Notes under the pieces: model-generated | Told to the model about the DNA's origin: nothing | Seen by the model: only the letters and a program-made list of their open reading frames with translations | Databases searched by the model: none | Position numbers and translations under genes: made by a program | Part shown: positions 7,764 through 16,168 of the stretch, piece after piece | Position numbering within the stretch: position 1 is the stretch's first letter | How the letters are laid out: each line of letters starts with the position of its first letter | Assembly: GCA_900539945.1 (NCBI GenBank) | Contig: UQDV01000010.1 | Location: 1-64,000, forward strand | Source of the DNA: an uncultured Faecalibacterium sp. | GTDB lineage: Bacteria; Bacillota; Clostridia; Oscillospirales; Ruminococcaceae | Direction of reading: 5' to 3' | Length of the DNA stretch: 64,000 bases

Positions 7764-9035
7764 TCAATGTTTCTTTTTGCGGGGAGGCTTCTGGGACGGT
7801 ACAGCCCGGCGCGGTTTTGCCGCACTGCGCCCGGCGGCAAGGCCGCTGCCAAAGGCCCAGTGCAGGTTGAAGCCGCCGCAGCGGCCCACGCAGTCCAGCG
7901 TTTCGCCCACAAAGTAAAGGCCGGGGCAGCCCTTGAACTGGAAATCCGGTTCCAGCTCGGTGAGGGCAAGGCCGCCGCCGGTGACCTGCGCCTGCTTCCA
8001 GCCGCAGGGGGTCAGGCCCTCGAACCGCCAGTGCTTGGCGATGTGGGCCAGCTTCTGCCACTGGGCGGCGGAGAGCCGGTGCACATCGGCGTCCGGCAGG
8101 CCGGCGGCCTGCCACAGGGCACGGCCCAACTTGGCGTTCAGCAGGCCCAGCCAGAAGTCTGCCGCCGTATCGCCCGGCAGCAGGGGTACGCGGGCGGCGA
8201 ACAGCGCGGAAAGTGCGTCCTCGGCAACGTCCGGGAAGAGGTCCAGCTCCACGGCAGGGTTTTTCACCGCCGGGGTCAGGTGGCGGGTCAGGTCCATGAT
8301 GCAGATGCCGGACAGGCCGTAGTCGGTGAACTGTACCTCACCCCGGTAATCTGCCAGCAGGGTGCTGCCGCTGTACAGGGCGGCGTGGGCCTTGGCCCGG
8401 ATGCCGGCCAGACGCTTGTCCGGCTTTGCACACTGCAAAGCGGTCAGGCAGGGGTACAGCGGGGCCAGTGCACCGCCGCACTGGGCGGCGAACCGGGGGC
8501 CGAAGCCGTCGGTGCCGAACTGCGGCCCGGCACTGCCGCCCATGGCACAGACCACGGCATCGGCCCGTAAGCTCTCGTCGGCACCGTCCGCGTTGGAGAA
8601 CAGCACCACATAGCCGCCCCGGCTCTGGCTCAGGGTCTGCACGGTGCAGCCGGTACGCACCTCCACGCCGCAGCGGGCCAGATGATGCTCCAGCAGGGCC
8701 AGCACGTCGGCGGCCTGATTGGAGTAGGGGTATACCCGGCCGGTCTCATCGGTGCGGGTGTAAAGGCCCAGCGCACGGAACCAGCCCAGTGGGTCGGCGG
8801 CGTTCACCGTGCGCAGCAGCGCGTCCAGCGCGGCGCGGTCAGCAGAAGAGTAGCTTTCCGGCGTGATGCCCTCGTTGTCGAGGTTGCAGCGGCCGTTGCC
8901 GGTGGCCAGCAGCTTTTTGCCCGGGCGGGGGCTGCGCTCCAGCACCGTGACGCGGGCTGTGGGGTCTGTCTGCGCGGCAGCCAGAGCGGCCGCCAGCCCG
9001 GCGGCCCCGCCGCCCAGAATGAGGATGTGTGCCAT
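7764..9035 (-). CDS. BaiN/HI0933-family FAD-dependent oxidoreductase
   Basis: A 423-residue flavoprotein with an N-terminal dinucleotide-binding motif (ILGGGAAGLAAALAAA, from about residue 5). The family motifs KLLATGNGRCNLDN (about 40-54) and, near the C-terminus, GCPGLYFVGETLDCVGRCGGFNLHWAFGSG identify the HI0933/YhiN/BaiN group. Members are often annotated aminoacetone oxidase or NAD(P)/FAD oxidoreductase, and one relative reduces bile-acid intermediates. The physiological substrate here is unknown. The gene is monocistronic, with its own 17-bp-spaced promoter at 9071-9099. Confidence 0.88.
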   Translation of the reverse strand: MAHILILGGGAAGLAAALAAAQTDPTARVTVLERSPRPGKKLLATGNGRCNLDNEGITPESYSSADRAALDALLRTVNAADPLGWFRALGLYTRTDETGRVYPYSNQAADVLALLEHHLARCGVEVRTGCTVQTLSQSRGGYVVLFSNADGADESLRADAVVCAMGGSAGPQFGTDGFGPRFAAQCGGALAPLYPCLTALQCAKPDKRLAGIRAKAHAALYSGSTLLADYRGEVQFTDYGLSGICIMDLTRHLTPAVKNPAVELDLFPDVAEDALSALFAARVPLLPGDTAADFWLGLLNAKLGRALWQAAGLPDADVHRLSAAQWQKLAHIAKHWRFEGLTPCGWKQAQVTGGGLALTELEPDFQFKGCPGLYFVGETLDCVGRCGGFNLHWAFGSGLAAGRSAAKPRRAVPSQKPPRKKKH

Positions 9036-9070
9036 GCCGGCACCTGCCTTTCGTGGTTGGATTTGTGTTT

Positions 9071-9099
9071 ATTGTAGCAGAAGCCCGCCCAAAACACAA
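9071..9099 (-). promoter_or_regulatory. Predicted promoter of the BaiN-like gene
   Basis: On the minus strand, TTGTGT (9094-9099), 17 bp and TACAAT (9071-9076), about 35 bp upstream of the start codon. Confidence 0.6.
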
Positions 9100-9235
9100 T
9101 GAAGGGGCAAAGAAAAACGGAGCGCGCCCGGCGGGATTTTTACACTGTGCATGGCAGGTATAAATTCCCTTGGCTGACAAATACTATGGACACAGCCAAT
9201 TGCAAGCAGAACCGGAAACAGGGAGGAAACACCGC

Positions 9236-9778
9236 ATGAAAGCAACCGGAATCGTCCGCCGCATTGATGAACTGGGCCGGGTGGTCATCCCCAAGGAGAT
9301 CCGCCGCACCCAGCGCATCCGGCGCGGGGACCCACTGGAGATCTTTACCACCGGGGACGGGGAAGTGATCTTCAAAAAGTATTCGCCCATCGGGGAGATG
9401 AGCACCGTAGCCGCCCAGTACACCGAGGTGCTCAACAAGAGCTTTGCCCTCACCGCCTTTGTGGCCGACCGGGACCACATTCTGGCCGTGAGCGGGGCAG
9501 GCCGGCGGGAACTGGCCGACCGCAGCATCAGCCAGCCGCTGGAAAAGCTCATAGACGCCCGCCGCCCCTACCGGAACGAGGGCGAGCCGGACCGGGCCCT
9601 GATGCCCTGCGAAGGGGCCGCCCGGGTGCTGCTGTGCGCGGTGCCTATCATCGCGGCGGGGGACGTGGCCGGTGCGGTGGGGTTGCTGACCGAGGACCGC
9701 ACCGCCACGCCGGACGAAGCCCAGTGTAAAGCCGTGAGCGTGGCGGCGGCCTTTCTGGCAAAGCAGATGGAAGAGTAA
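9236..9778 (+). CDS. spoVT: Stage V sporulation protein T (AbrB-type regulator with GAF domain)
   Basis: A 180-residue protein, the usual SpoVT length. The N-terminal AbrB swapped-hairpin DNA-binding domain (about residues 1-50, MKATGIVRRIDELGRVVIPKEIRRT) is highly conserved. The rest (about 55-178) is the GAF-like domain of SpoVT. In Bacillus, SpoVT tunes sigma-G-dependent forespore genes. The start at 9236 is supported by GGGAGG at 9221-9226. The gene stands alone and is followed by a palindromic repeat that can act as its terminator. Some non-sporulating Clostridia keep a SpoVT-like regulator, so it does not prove sporulation. Confidence 0.9.
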   Translation: MKATGIVRRIDELGRVVIPKEIRRTQRIRRGDPLEIFTTGDGEVIFKKYSPIGEMSTVAAQYTEVLNKSFALTAFVADRDHILAVSGAGRRELADRSISQPLEKLIDARRPYRNEGEPDRALMPCEGAARVLLCAVPIIAAGDVAGAVGLLTEDRTATPDEAQCKAVSVAAAFLAKQMEE

Positions 9779-9787
9779 AAGAAAACG

Positions 9788-9865
9788 AAAACTCCCTCAG
9801 TCGCCTGCGGCGGAAGCTCCTCCCTTGGGGGCTGGCATCGCGGCAGCGATGACTGGGGGAGTTTT
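9788..9865. repeat. Palindromic repeat, CCCTC-CAGTC family (copy 1)
   Basis: A 78-bp element with imperfect terminal inverted repeats (AAAACTCCCTCAGTC and GACTGGGGGAGTTTT, one mismatch) and internal GCCTGCGGCG and GGGGGCTGGC blocks. It resembles the larger repeats at 29023, 47616 and 60140. It lies between spoVT and the hrcA promoter and probably also terminates spoVT. Confidence 0.75.
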
Positions 9866-9916
9866 GCTGGGTTTATGACAGAATTATGAATCTTTCAAAA
9901 CATTTTTGCAAAGCCC

Positions 9917-9944
9917 TTGACAGCACCGGAAAATTGGCTATAAT
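9917..9944 (+). promoter_or_regulatory. Sigma-A promoter of the hrcA operon
   Basis: Perfect TTGACA (9917-9922) and TATAAT (9939-9944) with a 16-bp spacer. The CIRCE operator begins 4 bp downstream. Confidence 0.93.
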
Positions 9945-9948
9945 GGTC

Positions 9949-9975
9949 TTAGCACTCAGGAACAAGGAGTGCTAA
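9949..9975 (+). promoter_or_regulatory. CIRCE operator (HrcA binding site)
   Basis: A perfect TTAGCACTC-N9-GAGTGCTAA inverted repeat overlapping the expected transcription start. This is the canonical HrcA heat-shock operator, so the operon should be autorepressed at normal temperature. Confidence 0.98.
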
Positions 9976-10009
9976 ACAAGAAAAGCCAAGCAAAAAGGAG
10001 GCAGGCGCT

Positions 10010-11083
10010 ATGACGATGGATGCACGCAAACAACGCGTTTTGCAGGCGATCGTGGCGCTGTATGGTCTCGAAGGCGAGCCCGTGGGCAGCAGTGTGCTGG
10101 CCAACTACTTTGACATGGCTGTGTCCAGCGCCACCCTTCGCAATGAAATGGCGGCGCTGACAAAGCTGGGCCTGCTGGAACAGCCCCACACCAGTGCGGG
10201 CCGCGTGCCCAGCGCCAAGGGCTACCGTTATTATCTCGACAACCTGCTGACGGACGATCAGCCGCTGGACCGCGTGACCCGCGCCCGGGTGGATGCCGTG
10301 TTCGCCAGCCTGGATCATGAACCGGAAAAGCTGGCACAGGGTGCCGCCAGAGCGCTGGCCGCCATCAGCGGCTGTACCGCCGCGGTCAGCACCCCCTGCG
10401 CCGAGGACCTGTGCATCGCCCATTACGAGGTGGTGCAGGTGGGCCGCAGCGCAGCCGCTGTGCTGGCGGTGACCACCGCCGGTTACGTCCGCACCCGTGT
10501 GGCGCGGGTGCGCAGCGGCCTCTCCCGTGAGAAAGCCGCTGCCCTGGCCGCACTGCTGAACCACAGCCTGACCTTTGTGGCGCCGGTGGATCTGTCCGGC
10601 CGGATGCTGGCCGAGCTGTGCAGTCAGATCGACCCGGAACTGGTGCCCGTCATCAGCGCCGCCGCCGCCATCCTGCAGGACTCGGTCAAACCCCACGTCT
10701 TTCTGGGCGGCGAGCAGCACCTGCTGGACTGGCCGCAGCTGGACGGCAAGGTGGGCGACATCCTCACCCTGCTGAACGACGAGGAACAGGCCGCTGGCCT
10801 CATCGCACCCCCCGCAGACCGCAATGAGAGCGTGCTGCTGGGCGAGGATCTGGAGCCGCAGATCCCCGGCATGTGCATCGTGAGCGACCGGTATCTGGTG
10901 GGCGGAGGCCTGTGGGGCTCCATTGCCCTGATCGGCCCCACCCGGATGCCCTTCCAGAAGCTGATGCCGCTGCTGCATTACTTTGCAGACCAGCTGGGCG
11001 AGGGCATGAGCGGCAAACGAAAAGACACCCCGCAGGCTGCCGCACCCCGGCGGACTGTGATCTATAAGGAGGATCTGGAATGA
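10010..11083 (+). CDS. hrcA: Heat-inducible transcription repressor HrcA
   Basis: A 357-residue repressor. The N-terminal winged-helix region is typical (KQRVLQAIVALYGLEGEPVGSSVLANYFDMAVSSATLRNEMAALTKLGLLEQPHTSAGRVPSAKGYRYYLD, about residues 5-77), including the conserved HTSAGRVPS motif. A GAF-like dimerisation core follows. HrcA represses chaperone genes through CIRCE, and its folding depends on GroEL. It is the first gene of hrcA-grpE-dnaK-dnaJ, behind TTGACA/TATAAT and CIRCE. The RBS is AAAAAGGAGG. Its stop overlaps the grpE start (ATGA). Confidence 0.96.
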   Translation: MTMDARKQRVLQAIVALYGLEGEPVGSSVLANYFDMAVSSATLRNEMAALTKLGLLEQPHTSAGRVPSAKGYRYYLDNLLTDDQPLDRVTRARVDAVFASLDHEPEKLAQGAARALAAISGCTAAVSTPCAEDLCIAHYEVVQVGRSAAAVLAVTTAGYVRTRVARVRSGLSREKAAALAALLNHSLTFVAPVDLSGRMLAELCSQIDPELVPVISAAAAILQDSVKPHVFLGGEQHLLDWPQLDGKVGDILTLLNDEEQAAGLIAPPADRNESVLLGEDLEPQIPGMCIVSDRYLVGGGLWGSIALIGPTRMPFQKLMPLLHYFADQLGEGMSGKRKDTPQAAAPRRTVIYKEDLE

Positions 11084-11715
11084 GCGAAGAAACCAAAAAG
11101 ACTGCTCCCGCTGCGGAAGCGGAGCAGCAGCCCGCCGCCGCTCCGGAGGCAACGGCAGAGCAGGCAGCTCCCGCACAGGAGCCCGCCGCAGAAGAAGCTG
11201 CCGACCCGAAGGACGACAAGAAAAAGGACGGCGGCTGGTTCAACAAGAAGGCCCGCGAGATGGAAGCCGTCAAGGCTAAGCTGGACGCGGCCGAGCAGAA
11301 CGCCGCACAGGCCAAGGAACAGCTGCTGCGCATGGCTGCCGAGTACGACAACTACCGCAAGCGCTCCACCCGCGAAGCCGACCAGAAGTTCAACGACGGC
11401 ATTTCCTTTGCCGTGAACCAGATCATCCCCATTCTCGACACGCTGGATATGGCAGCCAACGCTCCTACCACCGACGAGAACTACAAGAAGGGTGTGGTCA
11501 TGACGCTGGACAAAGCCGCCAAGGCGCTGGAAGCCCTCCATGTGGAGGAGATCGAAGCGCTGGGCAAGCCCTTTGACCCCAACTTCATGAACGCCGTGCA
11601 GCAGATTCCCGCCCCGGACGGGCAGGAGAGCGGCACGGTGGTCACCGTCTACCAGAAGGGTTACAAGCTGGGCGACAAGATCGTCCGCCATGCGACCGTT
11701 GTGGTGGCCGAATAA
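11080..11715 (+). CDS. grpE: Nucleotide exchange factor GrpE
   Basis: A 211-residue GrpE, which releases ADP from DnaK. An acidic/Ala-rich disordered N-terminus (about residues 1-60) leads into the long helical dimerisation region (about 60-125) with the conserved RMAAEYDNYRKRSTRE. The C-terminal beta domain carries FDPNFMNAV, VVTVYQKGYKLGDKIVRHATVVVAE. It is translationally coupled to hrcA by a 4-bp overlap and sits 103 bp upstream of dnaK. Confidence 0.96.
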   Translation: MSEETKKTAPAAEAEQQPAAAPEATAEQAAPAQEPAAEEAADPKDDKKKDGGWFNKKAREMEAVKAKLDAAEQNAAQAKEQLLRMAAEYDNYRKRSTREADQKFNDGISFAVNQIIPILDTLDMAANAPTTDENYKKGVVMTLDKAAKALEALHVEEIEALGKPFDPNFMNAVQQIPAPDGQESGTVVTVYQKGYKLGDKIVRHATVVVAE

Positions 11716-11818
11716 CAACGCCTGAACTTCCGCAAGGGAGTTTTGAATATACCATCCGCTAAGCAAAAACTTGAGCATCATATAAACAAGAGTTGTTCTT
11801 TCGAGAGGAGTTTTCATT

Positions 11819-13651
11819 ATGAGTAAGATCATTGGTATCGACCTTGGTACTACCAACAGCTGCGTGGCTGTCATGGAGGGCGGCGAGCCCGTTGTCATCG
11901 CAAACTCTGAGGGTGCACGCACCACCCCGTCTGTGGTCGGCTTTACCAAGACCGGCGACCGTCTGGTCGGCCAGGTCGCAAAGCGTCAGGCCATCACCAA
12001 TCCCGAAAACACCGTGGCTTCCATCAAGCGTTACATGGGCACCGACCACAAGGTGACCCTGAACGGCAAGGAGTACACTCCCCAGCAGGTCAGCGCTATG
12101 ATTCTGCAGAAGCTGAAGGCTGACGCCGAGGCTTACCTGGGCGAGCCCGTCACCGAGGCCGTCATCACCGTGCCTGCCTACTTCAACGACAGCCAGCGTC
12201 AGGCCACCAAGGACGCCGGCACCATCGCAGGCCTGAACGTCCGCCGTATCATCAACGAGCCCACTGCCGCTTCTCTGGCATACGGCATTGATAAGGAAGA
12301 GGACCAGAAGATCATGGTCTACGACCTGGGCGGCGGCACCTTCGATGTGTCCATCATTGAGATGGGCGACGGCGTGACCGAGGTCCTGGCCACCAACGGT
12401 GATACTCACCTGGGCGGCGATGATTTCGACCAGCGCATCATCGACTGGATGGCAGACGCCTTCCAGACCGAGAACGGCATCGACCTGCGCAAGGACAAGA
12501 TGGCTGCACAGCGCCTGAAGGAAGCTGCCGAGAAGGCAAAGATCGAGCTGTCCAGCGCGATGAGCAGCCAGATCAACCTGCCCTTCATCACTGCCGACGC
12601 TACCGGCCCCAAGCATCTGGATATGACCCTGACCCGCGCAAAGTTCAACGAGCTGACCGCAGATCTGGTCGACCGTACCATGGGCCCCGTCCGCAAGGCT
12701 CTGCAGGATGCAGGCCTGCGTCCCTCTGACCTGAAGAAGGTCCTGATGGTCGGCGGCTCCACCCGTATCCCCGCTGTCTACGATGCCGTCAAGAAGGAAC
12801 TGAACTGCGAGCCCTTCAAGGGCATCAACCCCGATGAGTGCGTGGCCGTGGGTGCTGCCATCCAGGGCGGCGTGCTGCAGGGCGATGTCAAGGGCCTGCT
12901 GCTGCTGGATGTCACCCCGCTGAGCCTGGGCATTGAGACTCTGGGCGGCGTGTGCACCAAGATCATTGACCGCAACACCACCATCCCCACCCACAAGAGC
13001 CAGGTGTTCTCCACCGCAGCCGACAACCAGCCCTCTGTTGAGGTCAACGTGCTGCAGGGCGAGCGTGAGTTTGCCCGCGACAACAAGAGCCTGGGTGTGT
13101 TCCACCTGGATGGCATCGCTCCGGCTCCCCGTGGTGTGCCTCAGATCGAAGTCACCTTCGATATCGACGCCAACGGCATCGTGAAGGTCAGCGCAAAGGA
13201 TCTGGGCACCGGCAAGGAGCAGAACATCACCATCACTGCTTCCACCAACATGTCCAAGGAGGACATCGACAAGGCTGTGAAGGAAGCTGAGCAGTTTGCT
13301 GCCGACGATAAGAAGAAGCGTGAAGAGGTCGATATCCGCAACGGTGCCGACCAGATGGTGTTCCAGACCGAGAAGATGCTGAAGGAGAACGGCGACAAGC
13401 TGCCCGCAGACGTCAAGAGCGATGCCGAGGCAAAGCTGGCCGACCTCAAGACTGCCGTGCAGTCCGGCTCCATCGACGACATCAAGGCAAAGCAGGAAGC
13501 TTTGAGCCAGGTGTTCGAGAAGATGTACCAGGCAGCTGCTGCCGCACAGCAGGCTGCAGGCGCACAGCCCGGCCCCGACGCAGGTGCTTCCAACAACCAG
13601 CAGAAGCCCAACGATGACGGCGTCGTGGATGCCGACTTCAAGGAAGTCTGA
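11819..13651 (+). CDS. dnaK: Chaperone DnaK (Hsp70)
   Basis: A 610-residue Hsp70. The ATPase domain starts [19 protein letters not shown] and contains the phosphate-2 loop ([13 protein letters not shown], about residues 167-179) and the VGGSTRIP adenosine motif. The substrate-binding domain follows an intact [14 protein letters not shown] linker, and the C-terminal tail is Ala/Gln-rich. Codon usage is visibly different (more CGT, GCT, TCT) from its neighbours, as expected for a highly expressed gene. A strong RBS (GAGAGGAG) precedes the ATG. The 103-bp gap to grpE has no second CIRCE. Confidence 0.98.
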   Translation: MSKIIGIDLGTTNSCVAVMEGGEPVVIANSEGARTTPSVVGFTKTGDRLVGQVAKRQAITNPENTVASIKRYMGTDHKVTLNGKEYTPQQVSAMILQKLKADAEAYLGEPVTEAVITVPAYFNDSQRQATKDAGTIAGLNVRRIINEPTAASLAYGIDKEEDQKIMVYDLGGGTFDVSIIEMGDGVTEVLATNGDTHLGGDDFDQRIIDWMADAFQTENGIDLRKDKMAAQRLKEAAEKAKIELSSAMSSQINLPFITADATGPKHLDMTLTRAKFNELTADLVDRTMGPVRKALQDAGLRPSDLKKVLMVGGSTRIPAVYDAVKKELNCEPFKGINPDECVAVGAAIQGGVLQGDVKGLLLLDVTPLSLGIETLGGVCTKIIDRNTTIPTHKSQVFSTAADNQPSVEVNVLQGEREFARDNKSLGVFHLDGIAPAPRGVPQIEVTFDIDANGIVKVSAKDLGTGKEQNITITASTNMSKEDIDKAVKEAEQFAADDKKKREEVDIRNGADQMVFQTEKMLKENGDKLPADVKSDAEAKLADLKTAVQSGSIDDIKAKQEALSQVFEKMYQAAAAAQQAAGAQPGPDAGASNNQQKPNDDGVVDADFKEV

Positions 13652-13707
13652 TCCATGAAATGAGCGGTGGGTGTCCGGCCAAACCGGCGGGCACGCACGC
13701 ATGAATA

Positions 13708-13747
13708 GCAAAAGCCGCTCCGGTTTTGCCGGGGCGGCTCTTGCTGG
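13708..13747 (+). other. Intergenic hairpin between dnaK and dnaJ
   Basis: A stable stem (arms AGCAA-AAGCCGC-CCGG and CCGG-GGCGGCT-TTGCT) without a proper T-run. It may lower read-through from dnaK into dnaJ or act as an mRNA stabiliser, rather than being a full terminator. Confidence 0.5.
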
Positions 13748-13812
13748 TTATAGAGCGAGGAACCACCGGGAACAAGTCCCGGGTATGGATGTTCCCGGAG
13801 AGGTGAGTGGAT

Positions 13813-14991
13813 ATGGCACAGGAAAAACGTGATTATTACGAGGTGCTGGGGGTATCCAAAACGGCGACGGACGCGGAGATCAAAAAGGCCTACCGCAAGC
13901 TCGCTATGAAGTACCACCCGGACTACAACCCCGGCGACAAGGAAGCCGAGGAAAAGTTCAAGGAGGTCAATGAGGCCAACGAGGTGCTTTCGGACCCGAA
14001 AAAGCGCCAGCTGTACGACCAGTACGGTTTTGCAGGCGTTGACCCGGCCTACGCAGCCCAGAACGGCGGCGGCCCCGGTGCGGGCGGCTTTGGCGGTTTT
14101 GGCGGCGACGGTGTGGACCTGGGCGACATCTTCGGCGATATCTTCGGCGGCGGTTTCGGCGGCTTTGGCGGTTCGTCCCGTCGGGCCAATCCCAACGCAC
14201 CCCGCAAGGGTCAGGACATCCGTGTGCGCATCACCCTGAGCTTTGACGAGGCCGTGCACGGCTGCAAGAAGAACATCACCATCACCCGTCAGCAGGAGTG
14301 CACCGAGTGCCACGGCAGCGGCTGGGCCGCCGGGACCAGCCCCGAGACCTGCCCGGACTGCGGCGGCCGCGGCTTCGTGATCCGTCAGCAGCGCACTCCC
14401 TTTGGTGTGATGCAGACCCAGCAGCCCTGCTCCCGCTGCGGCGGCAAGGGCAAGCTGGTCAAGAACCCCTGCAAGGTCTGCCATGGCAGCGGCAAGGTGG
14501 CCACCAAAAAGACGCTGGAGGTGTCCATCCCCATGGGCATCGACGACGACCAGAGCTTTGCACTGCGCGGCATGGGCGATGCCGGTGCCAACGGCGGCCC
14601 CTCCGGTGATGTGATCGTCATGGTCACCGTGCGGCCCAGCGAGGTGTTCCAGCGCGACGGCTACGACGTGTGGGTCACGGTGCCCATCACCTACAGCCAG
14701 GCGGTGCTGGGCGACGAGATCCAGGTGCCGTCCATCGACGGCAAGGTGGAGTACACCGTGCCGGAGGGCACCCAGAGCGGCACCACCTTCCGCCTGCGCG
14801 GCAAGGGCATCCAGTACCTGAACGGCCGCGGCCGCGGCGACATGTACGTCAAGTGCGAGGTGGAGATCCCCAAAAAGCTGAACAAGACCCAGCGCGAGGC
14901 CCTGAAGAAATTTGAGGGCACCCTGAAAGAAGAGAACTACGAAAAGCGCAAGGGCTTCTTCAAAAAGCTGAAGGATATGTTCAACGCATAA
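13813..14991 (+). CDS. dnaJ: Chaperone DnaJ (type I Hsp40)
   Basis: A 392-residue type I DnaJ that stimulates DnaK ATPase. It has an N-terminal J domain with HPD (in KYHPDYN, about residue 37) and a Gly/Phe-rich stretch (about 75-120). Four zinc repeats follow: [24 protein letters not shown] and [10 protein letters not shown]-terminal substrate domain ends the protein. The ATG at 13813 is preferred over GTG at 13807 because GGAGAGG (13797-13803) is then 9 nt away. It is the last gene of the heat-shock cluster and is followed by a strong terminator. Confidence 0.96.
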   Translation: MAQEKRDYYEVLGVSKTATDAEIKKAYRKLAMKYHPDYNPGDKEAEEKFKEVNEANEVLSDPKKRQLYDQYGFAGVDPAYAAQNGGGPGAGGFGGFGGDGVDLGDIFGDIFGGGFGGFGGSSRRANPNAPRKGQDIRVRITLSFDEAVHGCKKNITITRQQECTECHGSGWAAGTSPETCPDCGGRGFVIRQQRTPFGVMQTQQPCSRCGGKGKLVKNPCKVCHGSGKVATKKTLEVSIPMGIDDDQSFALRGMGDAGANGGPSGDVIVMVTVRPSEVFQRDGYDVWVTVPITYSQAVLGDEIQVPSIDGKVEYTVPEGTQSGTTFRLRGKGIQYLNGRGRGDMYVKCEVEIPKKLNKTQREALKKFEGTLKEENYEKRKGFFKKLKDMFNA

Positions 14992-15000
14992 ACTTACGCC

Positions 15001-15037
15001 AAAGGCGGCGGCATCGGAACGATGCCGCCGCCTTTTT
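15001..15037 (+). terminator. Terminator of the heat-shock operon
   Basis: Stem AAAGGCGGCGGCATCG / CGATGCCGCCGCCTTT with a 3-nt loop and a T-run. Confidence 0.93.
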
Positions 15038-15049
15038 TGCTGCCGCAAA

Positions 15050-15088
15050 ACAAAAAGCGAGGGGGCTTCCCGATGGGAAGCCCCCTCA
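15050..15088 (-). terminator. Terminator of the double-glycine peptide transcript
   Basis: On the minus strand, stem GAGGGGGCTTCCC / GGGAAGCCCCCTC followed by GCTTTTTGTTTTG, downstream of the 15117-15452 gene. Confidence 0.88.
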
Positions 15089-15116
15089 CAGTGGATCTTT
15101 GGTATCTCCGGGCAAA

Positions 15117-15452
15117 TTACTTCTTGAAGATGATGTAAGCTGCCGGGATCAGGCCGAGACCGCTGGTGGCAATGTTTAAGGTGACGAAGTTGTAAGCGCA
15201 GCCGATGCCATAGATGGCGTTGGTCACGCTCTTCTCACAGCCTGCCACAAAGGCGTCCAGACCGGTGTCCAGCCAGGTGCTGGGGTTCTTCTTGCGGTAA
15301 TCACGGATCTCCGTGCTTGCCTTGTACCAGCCATAGGGCGGGATCAGGGCAGCCAGCAGAGCCTGGGTCATGGTAGCGCCGCCTTCGGTGTAGGTCATCT
15401 CTTCCTGCGACAGAACATTGTACATTGCGGGAAGCATCATGGTCTTTTCCAT
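15117..15452 (-). CDS. Small double-glycine-leader peptide (bacteriocin-like), paralogue B
   Basis: A 111-residue protein. Residues 1-25 look like a class II bacteriocin leader: [19 protein letters not shown] ends in a GG motif with an acidic, hydrophobic-spaced pattern before it. The remaining 86 residues hold hydrophobic stretches, including a C-terminal one ending PAAYIIFKK. The start is set by AAGGAGT before the ATG at 15450-15452; a longer upstream frame lacks an RBS. It lies 76 bp downstream of a paralogue with a leader of identical length, in one transcription unit closed by a terminator. No C39 peptidase/ABC exporter gene is nearby. Function (bacteriocin, signal or other secreted peptide) is unproven. 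Confidence 0.75.
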   Translation of the reverse strand: MEKTMMLPAMYNVLSQEEMTYTEGGATMTQALLAALIPPYGWYKASTEIRDYRKKNPSTWLDTGLDAFVAGCEKSVTNAIYGIGCAYNFVTLNIATSGLGLIPAAYIIFKK

Positions 15453-15528
15453 AGTAACACTCCTTTTACACAAAACATATTCCATCAGTGCACCTGTTGT
15501 GCACTGCATCGTCGGGAGGCAAGGGCAC

Positions 15529-15885
15529 TTACTTGCGCAGGATCAGCACCAGGCTTACGGGAGCCAGTGCGCACACCGTGACGGCCGACACGCCGTCGCG
15601 CAGGAAGTTGCTGGAGGACTTCTTCATATCGGCAGACAGGGCGTCCAGGGCACGGCCGTAAACGGTAAAGATGTTGCCCTCCTTGTTGCCCGGCTGCTTG
15701 AGCCAGTCACGGGTCTGCTGGATGCCCCAGGCGTAGCTGGCAGCCAGCACGCCCGTGCCAACGATGGTGGCACCGGTACTATACAGGCCCAGCAGGGTGG
15801 AGATCACGCCGCCGCCCTGGGTATAGGTCATTTCGTTATCGGACAGCACTGCATAATCAGCAGGCAGATGCAGATCTTGTTTCAT
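15529..15885 (-). CDS. Small double-glycine-leader peptide (bacteriocin-like), paralogue A
   Basis: A 118-residue protein. Residues 1-25 (ending LPADYAVLSDNEMTYTQGG) align without gaps to the leader of the neighbouring paralogue. The predicted mature part (93 residues) has a hydrophobic first third (STLLGLYSTGATIVGTGVLA), a polar middle and a hydrophobic C-terminus ending APVSLVLILRK. GGAGT lies 10 nt before the ATG at 15883-15885. It is first in a two-gene unit behind a strong promoter (15985-16013). Leaders of this type are normally cut after GG by a C39-type ABC exporter. None is seen here, so processing would be in trans. Confidence 0.75.
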   Translation of the reverse strand: MKQDLHLPADYAVLSDNEMTYTQGGGVISTLLGLYSTGATIVGTGVLAASYAWGIQQTRDWLKQPGNKEGNIFTVYGRALDALSADMKKSSSNFLRDGVSAVTVCALAPVSLVLILRK

Positions 15886-15984
15886 GGTATCACACACTCC
15901 TTTGAAGAAGCGCACCGTCCGCATTGACGGGCCGCTTCGTTTCCCTCAATGGTTCGGATGGAGAGAGACCCTCTCGCTACCCTC

Positions 15985-16013
15985 ATTTTACAACAGGTGT
16001 TTGTTTTTTGCAA
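15985..16013 (-). promoter_or_regulatory. Promoter of the double-glycine peptide pair
   Basis: On the minus strand, TTGCAA (16008-16013), 17 bp and TAAAAT (15985-15990), in an AT-rich stretch about 100 bp upstream of paralogue A. The rest of the 15886-16168 gap holds only this promoter, a leader and the terminator of the gene behind it. Confidence 0.75.
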
Positions 16014-16107
16014 GGGGGTTCTGGGTAGAATGTGCAAAAATCGGAAAGGCGTATGAAAAAAACTGGAAAAGATTGTGAAAATAGCCTGCAATAATCTGAC
16101 AAAATGC

Positions 16108-16149
16108 AAAAATGCCTGTGCCACGGCCAAAAAGCACGCGGCACAGGCA
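16108..16149 (-). terminator. Terminator of the MBOAT/DHHW unit
   Basis: On the minus strand, stem TGCCTGTGCC / GGCACAGGCA followed by TTTTT, just past the DHHW gene. Confidence 0.85.
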
Positions 16150-16168
16150 GAACAAACCGGGAAAACGC

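Noticed and set aside
6038..7969. 643-codon minus-strand open frame opposite the AGCS symporter
   Set aside because: Composition typical of antisense GC-rich sequence, spans the riboswitch and terminator, and the symporter on the plus strand is unambiguous.
11716..11818. Possible second CIRCE or promoter before dnaK
   Set aside because: No TTAGCACTC/GAGTGCTAA pair and no well-spaced promoter found in the gap.
11759..13711. 650-codon minus-strand frame opposite dnaK
   Set aside because: Mirror of the strong dnaK codon bias; no RBS or recognisable motifs.
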